The notes beneath the pieces are model-generated. The model was not told the DNA's origin, did no database searches, and saw only the letters and a program-made list of their open reading frames with translations. From Tissierellales bacterium (lineage in GTDB: Bacteria; Bacillota_A; Clostridia; Tissierellales; JASKZW01), in the NCBI GenBank assembly GCA_030147425.1, contig JASKZW010000159.1, forward strand, positions 1-14,039: a stretch of DNA of 14,039 nucleotides, written 5' to 3'. This document shows, piece after piece, positions 6,526-12,645 of this stretch. How positions within the stretch are numbered: the first letter of the stretch is position 1; each line of letters begins with the position of its first letter. Both the position numbers and the translations under genes were made by a program.

Positions 6526-8829
6526 ATGGAAAAAGAAGAGAAAGTACCTCTACTAGATAAAGTGCATGAATACTTTGAAGGAAACGCAAAGTTATTAGGG
6601 TATTACAGCACGATTTTCTTTGTAATCATTCAAATCATCTATGTCGTTGTAATGTTTTTTGGGAAGAAAGTAAACATATGGCTTATCGCAGCGGTATTTT
6701 TGATACCACTCTTATTGTTTATCCTTTCAAAAGACTTTTTAGAAGACAAAAGTTATAAAAGAGCAGCGATAATGATACAAACCAGTTTTGTACTATTCAT
6801 AGTGAATATCGTGAGCGTTGTTTTTGCAGGTATCATTGTTAAAACCTCTCAAAACAGCGCATTATACGGACTTACAAAACAATTTTTCTTTATCGGTATC
6901 ATCATCACAGTAGTAGGAGTTTTACTTTCGTTACGTTCTAGTGGTGTGAAAAAGATAAAGGAAGATATTAAAGAGAACAACATTTGGGAAAATCTTAAAA
7001 AAGGTAAGAACGACACAGAGCCAGGCGATGTTTTCATTGCTTACAATACCGAAACAGATGAGCCTGTCTATTGGTATTATGAAGACCGCTTCGTTCATAT
7101 GCTTATTTTAGGTCCTACTGGTTCGGGTAAAACCTCTCAAATCTTAACACCATTGGTTAACCAAGACTTACAAAACCGTGAAGTTGGTGTCACTGTTATC
7201 GAACCAAAAGGAGATTGGGCAGAGGAAGTTGCTGTTATGGCAGAGTATCATGGTCGTGGTGATGAAACAGTCTACTTCAACCCAATTATGCGAGATTGTC
7301 CGTCCTTCAACCCGTTGTACGGAACAGAAGACGATGTCATTGAAAACATGGCAACAACATTCAACTCATTCTCTGACGGTTCATCTGCTTTCTTCTTAAA
7401 CATGAACGAAACCCTCGTGCGTAACTCATTACGTCTGTTAAAACGTGCGAAAGGAAACTATGCGACCCTATTAGATTTCTATCGGTTAATTCATAATGCG
7501 AATGGTTATGCAGACCAATTGCTAAATGAGTTTACAAAAGCTCTTGGGAAAGGCGATATGGAAACAATGAAAGAGAACCAAGACTTAGTGTCATGGTTCA
7601 GAGAAGATTACTTTAGCGATAACAGTAAAACATACGAACACTGTTCAGGTTTACGTTCGCAAGTATCAAAACTTATTTCCAACCAACACTTATTACGAGT
7701 GTTAAACCCATCGGACGGGAAGAGCGATATTGATTTTGATAAACATTTAGAAGAAGGAACAGTCATCACTATTTCCACTGCACAAGGGGAATTACGAGAT
7801 TTAAGTCGTTTCTTGGGATATTTCATTATCCTTCAATTCCAATCAGCGGTATTTAAACGACCAGGGAACAAAGATACTCGTAGAGGACACTTCTTATACA
7901 TTGACGAGTTCCAAACGTATGCGAATAAGTCATTCGAGAATATGCTGACACAAGGTCGTTCGTATCGGGTAGCTAGTCACTTAGCAACACAAAACATTGA
8001 GCTTATCGGTGCGAACAGTGGCGCAGATGCGAAGTCATTCATTAACATGGTTCTAACGAACGCTCGTAACCTTGTTATTTTCCCTGGCGGAAACGTAAAT
8101 GACTTACGATATTTCTCGGAGTTGTTCGGAGAAGAGCGAGTAATACGAGAAGATGTCGGTATCACTCGACAGAAATTCAACCCACTTCTAGGTATCAGAC
8201 CGCTAAACTACGATTCAGAAAGTATTCGACAAGTAGAAGAAATTGAAAAACGTTTTGAATTAGGTGACATTGGTGAGCGCAAGTTTACAGAGGTTGTTAT
8301 TCGTTTGATTGAACATAACAACGTTGGTACTCCTTTTGTTGGGAAAATCAACTTTATCGACAAAGAGATAAAAGATTATATTGACGAAGGAGTAGTAGAA
8401 ATTCATCGTCAAATCGCAGAGTTCCACGAAGAATTGAAAGAGGAGGAGGCAGAGCCATTACTTCCTCAATATGCTTCAACGGAGGGGGAAAAGAAAGAGA
8501 AACCTACTCCTTCAGATGAAGCAGTTACTAAAAATGATTTTAAAAAGAAAAAATCGCCAACCGCTGCGCCTACTGCTGCACCAACAACAAACACTGCTGG
8601 TGATGAAGCGTTGGATGATTTAGAGTTTGATTTTGATATGGATGACTTAGTCGATGATAACTTAGAGAGTTATTTTGACGATGATGAGATACCTATGGAG
8701 AGCTTTTTTGGTGAAGATGAAGTAGCTAGTGGGGAAGACCCTTCCCACACGGACACAGACAGTATGAATGAAGGTTTTCATCAGACAATGTTAGATAATA
8801 TGGACTTTCATGACGATGACCTTATTTAA
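6526..8829 (+). CDS. TraG/VirD4-type conjugative coupling ATPase (type IV secretion)
   Basis: The 767-residue protein has four predicted membrane helices in its first 135 residues, then a cytosolic P-loop ATPase. Walker A is GPTGSGKT at 196-203, with Lys202. IEPKGDWAEEV follows, as in TraG/TraD proteins. Walker B is FLYIDEFQ at 456-463, with Asp460 and Glu461, and is followed by GRSYRVASHLATQN, the usual sensor Gln region. This family links the relaxase-DNA complex to the secretion channel at the inner membrane. The C-terminal about 150 residues are a low-complexity tail, first Lys/Ala/Thr-rich, then very acidic with many Asp clusters; acidic C-termini of coupling proteins can bind substrates, so that is a possible role. 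AAAGGAG at 6512-6518 gives a well-spaced start. A terminator follows. It shares a unit with the anchored protein before it. Confidence 0.93.
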   Translation: MEKEEKVPLLDKVHEYFEGNAKLLGYYSTIFFVIIQIIYVVVMFFGKKVNIWLIAAVFLIPLLLFILSKDFLEDKSYKRAAIMIQTSFVLFIVNIVSVVFAGIIVKTSQNSALYGLTKQFFFIGIIITVVGVLLSLRSSGVKKIKEDIKENNIWENLKKGKNDTEPGDVFIAYNTETDEPVYWYYEDRFVHMLILGPTGSGKTSQILTPLVNQDLQNREVGVTVIEPKGDWAEEVAVMAEYHGRGDETVYFNPIMRDCPSFNPLYGTEDDVIENMATTFNSFSDGSSAFFLNMNETLVRNSLRLLKRAKGNYATLLDFYRLIHNANGYADQLLNEFTKALGKGDMETMKENQDLVSWFREDYFSDNSKTYEHCSGLRSQVSKLISNQHLLRVLNPSDGKSDIDFDKHLEEGTVITISTAQGELRDLSRFLGYFIILQFQSAVFKRPGNKDTRRGHFLYIDEFQTYANKSFENMLTQGRSYRVASHLATQNIELIGANSGADAKSFINMVLTNARNLVIFPGGNVNDLRYFSELFGEERVIREDVGITRQKFNPLLGIRPLNYDSESIRQVEEIEKRFELGDIGERKFTEVVIRLIEHNNVGTPFVGKINFIDKEIKDYIDEGVVEIHRQIAEFHEELKEEEAEPLLPQYASTEGEKKEKPTPSDEAVTKNDFKKKKSPTAAPTAAPTTNTAGDEALDDLEFDFDMDDLVDDNLESYFDDDEIPMESFFGEDEVASGEDPSHTDTDSMNEGFHQTMLDNMDFHDDDLI

Positions 8830-8841
8830 CAGATAAAGAAA

Positions 8842-8887
8842 GAGTGTACGTGCTTTGTATTACATAAAGTACGTATACTCTTTTTTT
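8842..8887 (+). terminator. Intrinsic terminator after the coupling ATPase gene
   Basis: A 15-bp stem (8842-8856 with 8866-8880, two G-T wobbles) with a 9-base loop is followed by seven T residues at 8881-8887. Confidence 0.88.
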
Positions 8888-9029
8888 GTGAAATGAAGGA
8901 AGAATGATTGTTTGTAATCTAAATGTAATGAAACTCGCAGGGAAAATGCTCTTGGAATTAACAAGGAAAAGCCTATGATATAAGGCTTTACTGCTTTTTT
9001 CATGCCTTTGAGAGTTTTTCTGAAAATAT
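8888..9029. other. Short intergenic region with a second weak hairpin
   Basis: No gene was seen. AAAGCCT (8968-8974) can pair with AGGCTTT (8983-8989), and a T run follows at 8995-9000 after a six-base gap, so this is at best a weak terminator. The rest shows no clear element. Confidence 0.35.
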
Positions 9030-9058
9030 GAATAAATGAGAGTGGAACGACCTATAAT
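9030..9058 (+). promoter_or_regulatory. Promoter P3 of the shared plasmid promoter family
   Basis: GAATAA at 9030-9035, 12 bases, CGACC at 9048-9052 and TATAAT at 9053-9058, followed by GAATACATAG. The expected transcript start near 9065 is only a few bases from the ribosome site GGGAGGTGA (9068-9076), as in P1. Confidence 0.7.
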
Positions 9059-9081
9059 GAATACATAGGGAGGTGAGATAA

Positions 9082-10617
9082 GTGGCGAAGAATATTCCTT
9101 CTTATCAAGAAGTTTTACGGTTACTGAACGATAAAAAGATGACCGTTATTCGTAAGATGTACCAAATGCGTTATTTGAGTTACAACCAAATTATGCAGAT
9201 AACGTATGAGGGACAATCAACGAATGTAACACAAGAAAAGAAAGCCACTACTCGTTTAATCAATGAATTAATTCATTACCAGTGTATTGAACCAATAGAG
9301 TTGGACAATGATATTACCGCTTATTCTTTGAAGATGCGAGGGGTAGATGCACTAATTGACAAAGGGTATTTAGAGAGTGAGATTTTTGATTTAGAAAAAG
9401 GAGAAGTTGTGCGTGGGTATCTTCGACCGCATGAGTTAGAAATGAGTGAGCATATGCTCCCCCATCAACTCCACCTCAATCAATTTGCGTTAGATTTTGA
9501 AGGGAATGTAAAAAAGTTGAACCCTTCTCTTTCGTATGAATACCTTGACGAAAAAGATGTAACGAAGACATATATGTTCAAGAGCGACCGTGTTGACCCT
9601 AAACGTCCTTATGTGGTCGATTACAGCATCAAACCCGATGGACTAATACGTTTAGATGATATGGACATCATTATAGAGTTAGATATGGGAACAGAAACAA
9701 CGAAAGCGTTAGAGAAAAAATGGTCGAAGTATCATAATTATTTTATCTCTACACGTGGAAGAGAACGAAAACGTCCACTATACGTCATTTTTGTATTGAG
9801 CGAAACCCGTTCAAAAAGTAAAAGACGTTTTGATAACCGAAAAAAGATTGTGTGGAACTCTATCAGCAACAGTATTCCTCAATTGAGTGAACCTAGTTTT
9901 GATATATCGGTCGGAACACATCAAGAAATGCTTGATTATGTCACGCAGCGGTTTATTACGGGAGAGTGGGAGCAGAAACGTCAACAATTCCAAAAAGAAC
10001 TTATGGCGAAATATCCTATGAAAATCTTCTCTTACGACCAAATCAATCAGTTGAACAAAAAGTATGAATACGACTACATTTTGTCTTTATACGAAGCAGA
10101 CAGACAAAAAGCATTACAAGTCGATAATCGGTTCTATCGCTTTTTAGTAAGAGAAAACTACCACGATTCATTCAAAACGATGCTGAACATCTCTGAACAC
10201 TATTATTTCCAGCATGAGATAGGTATAAAACTATCCGAAAAAACATTACAAAAACGTGGAAATGCAGAGAAGTTATCAGAAGAACAAAGAAAAGCGTTTG
10301 TTCGAGCGTATTTGAAGAAAATGGAATTTTACCAATTAGTCATAACAGATGACTTACCAACACTATTATTGAAGCACCAACTCTATGGGAACTTAAAAGA
10401 CTTTCAACGAGCCGAACGCAGAAGTTCAAAAATAGCAGACGGTATTTATTATACAACCCCTGACCTATTACTGAACGTAAGGGAGTTTTACCAAGCGTTA
10501 TTTTCCTTTGATGAACAGGGACACATGGTCTTTTATACAGATGCACGGTTAATAGAAGTAGCTAAGAGAATAAGTGTAGAAGAATTTACACGTTTAACTA
10601 ATGAAGAAAGGGAGTGA
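9082..10617 (+). CDS. Replication-relaxation family protein (winged helix plus PD-(D/E)xK-like core)
   Basis: The 511-residue protein starts at GTG 9082 behind GGGAGGTGA (9068-9076). Its N-terminus (about 15-100) resembles a winged helix-turn-helix: MRYLSYNQIMQITY, then RLINELIHYQCIEPI, then YSLKMRGVDALIDKG. The middle carries SIKPDGLIRL and IIELDMGTETTKALEKKWSKY (about 192-224), the Asp...Glu-x-Asp...Lys arrangement of the replication-relaxation family, which resembles a PD-(D/E)xK nuclease core. Members are common beside TraG/VirD4 genes on Gram-positive mobile elements and are proposed to act in plasmid replication or DNA processing for transfer. The last about 200 residues match nothing I recognise. 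No classical HUH relaxase is in the window, so this may be the DNA-recognition component; that is inference. The stop overlaps the region carrying the next gene's ribosome site, suggesting translational coupling. Confidence 0.75.
   Translation: MAKNIPSYQEVLRLLNDKKMTVIRKMYQMRYLSYNQIMQITYEGQSTNVTQEKKATTRLINELIHYQCIEPIELDNDITAYSLKMRGVDALIDKGYLESEIFDLEKGEVVRGYLRPHELEMSEHMLPHQLHLNQFALDFEGNVKKLNPSLSYEYLDEKDVTKTYMFKSDRVDPKRPYVVDYSIKPDGLIRLDDMDIIIELDMGTETTKALEKKWSKYHNYFISTRGRERKRPLYVIFVLSETRSKSKRRFDNRKKIVWNSISNSIPQLSEPSFDISVGTHQEMLDYVTQRFITGEWEQKRQQFQKELMAKYPMKIFSYDQINQLNKKYEYDYILSLYEADRQKALQVDNRFYRFLVRENYHDSFKTMLNISEHYYFQHEIGIKLSEKTLQKRGNAEKLSEEQRKAFVRAYLKKMEFYQLVITDDLPTLLLKHQLYGNLKDFQRAERRSSKIADGIYYTTPDLLLNVREFYQALFSFDEQGHMVFYTDARLIEVAKRISVEEFTRLTNEERE
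10607..10614 (+). promoter_or_regulatory. Ribosome binding site that sets the start at 10625
   Basis: AAAGGGAG lies at the very end of the preceding gene and 10 bases before GTG 10625. The in-frame ATG at 10601 lies before this site and has no ribosome site of its own. Confidence 0.7.
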
Positions 10618-10624
10618 AGAGTTC

Positions 10625-12106
10625 GTGACTGAAAAGATTCTATTTGGAGTAAACTTCCGTAAGTTCGAAGAACGGTTAAAAGTAGGTATACAAGAAAAGT
10701 ATGATTACGAGTTTGTTGGAGCTGCGACAACAACGGAAGGGGTATTGGAACAGGTTCGAATAAAAAAACCAACCATACTCATTTTGAGAGAAAAGTTACA
10801 AGGAGAATTAAGTGACGAAGAGTTACTATTAGAACTGCGTAATAATTATGAAGAAGTCCGCATCATCTATTTAGCAGGAAATCATGAAGTTGGCGACCCT
10901 TTCCTATCACAATTGGTCAGTCTAGGTATTTATGACATTGTGTATGGAGAGAAGATTAGTTTTTCAAAAGTAATGGGGTTAGTAGCGAAAGCAAATAAAC
11001 GCAGAGATGTCGCTCATTTACAACAATCACTAGATATAAATACAGGGAACGCACCAACAACTGAAAAAACAGGTGAAATTCCTAAAATATTTATGACAGA
11101 AACGGACTTGTTAGAACGAAAAAAAGCAGAGGAAGAACGGAAAAAAGCAGAAGAACAAGCAAAAAAGGAAGAAGAACAAGAGGAAGAAGTTGAACCAAAT
11201 GATGAAGGTGTAGAAGAAGAACCAATTGAAGAAGAGCCTGTGGCGGAAGAAAAAAACTATGTTCCGCCTGTCCAAGATATTCCTCAAACAAAACAAGAAA
11301 TAGCAACAAGAGAAACTACCACACCAACGAAGACGAAAACAAATGAACCAAAAAAGAAATCAAAAATTGGAGTAATTATAGGGGCATTCAGTTTACTGAT
11401 ACTGTTAGGAGCAGGTATTGTCGCAGCGTTTATTTATTTCGGCGGCATGGATATTTTAAAAGGAGATGACAGTGAGGAGATTTTAGTTGAAGCCTTACGT
11501 CTATCCTCTACAAAAGACTATGAGCAAGCGAGTGTGTTATTTGACCAAATCGACTACACAACACTCGAAGAAAAAGATAAAGACATTATGCTCTTAACAT
11601 ATCTGTTTTCAGACCAGCCAATTAAAGCCTTAAACTTAGAACCTAAGTTTATAAACAGTGTCATTAACTATTACTATGCCAAAGAAAATACAGATATGAT
11701 TTATGAATTAGCAGAAGAGTGGGAAGACCCTAATTTAGATTTCGAAGTGGCAGTTCTCGATGAAGAATATGAAAAGATTATTGAACTTCAAGATGATATT
11801 GATATGAAAGACCGTCAAACTGAAGCAATCGTCAAAGCATATTTACACTTGGATGATTTAGACGGGGCGAAGGAATTTGCTATCGAGCTTGACCGTGAAG
11901 AACTATTCGATATTATTGAGGAATTTGAAGAAGAGAAAAAACGACTAGAAGAAGAGCAAAAGGAAAAAGAACGTCAAGAACATGAAAAAGAAGCTGAAGA
12001 AGGCTTAAAACAAGAACAAGAGAAGGAAGAAGGCGCAGCGGAAACACCGCCTGCGGAAGAAGGGGCAGAAGAAACTACTGAAGCAGAAGATGCCGAAACT
12101 GCATAA
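10625..12106 (+). CDS. Pseudo-receiver / membrane / helical-repeat protein of the transfer cluster
   Basis: The 493-residue protein starts at GTG 10625. Residues 1 to about 125 have the strand-helix rhythm of a response-regulator receiver, with KKPTILILREKL where the phosphoacceptor strand should be, an Arg replacing the Asp, so it should not be phosphorylated. A Lys/Glu coiled coil with long acidic runs follows (about 155-215), then a Thr/Lys linker, then one membrane helix (about 248-272, VIIGAFSLLILLGAGIVAAF). The next about 150 residues are helical and TPR-like (DYEQASVLFDQIDY, YEKIIELQDDI, AYLHLDDLDGAKEFA), ending in a Glu-rich coiled coil. The layout of cytosolic signalling-like domain, one helix and external helical repeats recalls EssB/YukC of type VII secretion and CpaE-type pseudo-receivers, but neither is a sequence-level match I can assert. 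A scaffold linking cytosolic and external transfer parts is the inference. Confidence 0.7.
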   Translation: MTEKILFGVNFRKFEERLKVGIQEKYDYEFVGAATTTEGVLEQVRIKKPTILILREKLQGELSDEELLLELRNNYEEVRIIYLAGNHEVGDPFLSQLVSLGIYDIVYGEKISFSKVMGLVAKANKRRDVAHLQQSLDINTGNAPTTEKTGEIPKIFMTETDLLERKKAEEERKKAEEQAKKEEEQEEEVEPNDEGVEEEPIEEEPVAEEKNYVPPVQDIPQTKQEIATRETTTPTKTKTNEPKKKSKIGVIIGAFSLLILLGAGIVAAFIYFGGMDILKGDDSEEILVEALRLSSTKDYEQASVLFDQIDYTTLEEKDKDIMLLTYLFSDQPIKALNLEPKFINSVINYYYAKENTDMIYELAEEWEDPNLDFEVAVLDEEYEKIIELQDDIDMKDRQTEAIVKAYLHLDDLDGAKEFAIELDREELFDIIEEFEEEKKRLEEEQKEKERQEHEKEAEEGLKQEQEKEEGAAETPPAEEGAEETTEAEDAETA

Positions 12107-12124
12107 AATATTAAAATTCAGGTT

Positions 12125-12152
12125 AAAGCACGCAAAAACATTGCGTGCTTTT
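12125..12152 (+). terminator. Intrinsic terminator after the pseudo-receiver gene
   Basis: AAAGCACGCAA (12125-12135) pairs perfectly with TTGCGTGCTTT (12141-12151) around a 5-base loop, and pyrimidine-rich sequence with further T runs follows. Confidence 0.9.
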
Positions 12153-12255
12153 TCTTTTTTTGTGGCTGTTTTCAACGAAATCTAAAGATACTATGCCTTT
12201 TCCGTTCAGGTAATTACAGTGACACTAACTAAGGGATAATTCAATCGACAATAAT

Positions 12256-12284
12256 GAATAAAGCATAACCATTCATCCTATAAT
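12256..12284 (+). promoter_or_regulatory. Promoter P4 of the shared plasmid promoter family
   Basis: GAATAA at 12256-12261, 12 bases, CATCC at 12274-12278 and TATAAT at 12279-12284. It differs from P1-P3 at two of the five bases before the -10. It lies about 360 bases before the CAP-domain gene, unlike P1 and P3, which sit next to their genes. Confidence 0.65.
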
Positions 12285-12645
12285 GATAATAGGTGAATAT
12301 TACAAAAAGGAGAGTATTTCAATTGTTATCCTTTTGTTCACAAAACAGAAAATCATAACCTTAGGAACTACAAGGTTAACAAAGATATTACTTGTCGATA
12401 GATAAGTGATATGAAATCTACACTTATTTAATAATATGACGTTTTCAACGAAGTGCGTAAAATCTCAACTCTCAAACTTACGAGTATAAGCACTGAAAAT
12501 CTTGAATTATAAGAACTACAAGCAAAAACTTATTCAACAAACATACGGTGAGATAGTTATGTGTGAAGTATTTATAAGGTTTTAGCTTAGTAATAGTTCG
12601 AGAATTAAGTAGTAGTTCGATAAAACATAAAGAAGAGGTGTAAGT
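12285..12645 (+). other. Long structured leader or non-coding RNA upstream of the CAP-domain gene
   Basis: The 539-base gap after the pseudo-receiver gene holds a terminator, P4 and this untranslated stretch. Predicted hairpins by eye are TAACCTT/AAGGTTA (12356-12362 with 12372-12378), ATAAGTG/CACTTAT (12402-12408 with 12421-12427), and a nested pair with AGTGC/GCACT outside (12452-12456 with 12490-12494) and CGTAA/TTACG inside. ACTTG upstream of the second hairpin offers a competing partner. TAGTTCGA occurs twice near 12594 and 12613, and GAACTACAAG twice near 12365 and 12507. A leader, small RNA or origin are all possible; none is proved. Confidence 0.4.
12323..12358 (+). CDS. Candidate 11-codon leader peptide
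   Basis: The strong ribosome site AAAAAGGAGAG (12304-12314) has no long gene after it. The only suitably spaced start is TTG at 12323, which opens an 11-codon frame reading MLSFCSQNRKS to a TAA at 12356. A hairpin begins at the stop codon. This resembles a regulatory leader peptide, but such a short frame can arise by chance and the start is a weak codon. Confidence 0.3.
   Translation: MLSFCSQNRKS

Larger units (their letters stand above)
962..12041. repeat. Dispersed octamer CGCAGCGG, ten exact copies
   Basis: Exact copies on + are at 2048, 2877, 3766, 6687, 9944 and 12034; on - (read CCGCTGCG) at 962, 1319, 3328 and 8561 (first base given). Eight are inside genes, in all three codon phases (reading as Ala-Ala, Gln-Arg and Leu-Arg contexts), and two are intergenic, so protein sequence does not explain them. 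The octamer contains AGCGG, the Bacillus subtilis Chi sequence. Confidence 0.75.
12168..12452 (+). repeat. 12-bp direct repeat pair in the non-coding region
   Basis: GTTTTCAACGAA occurs at 12168-12179 and 12441-12452, on either side of promoter P4 and the candidate leader peptide. Role unknown. Confidence 0.4.

Noticed and set aside
8968..9000. Second terminator in the gap before 9082
   Set aside because: The stem is only 7 bp and the T run is separated from it, so it is not called as a terminator.
10601..10624. ATG at 10601 as start of the pseudo-receiver protein
   Set aside because: It has no ribosome site before it and lies upstream of AAAGGGAG, which fits GTG 10625.
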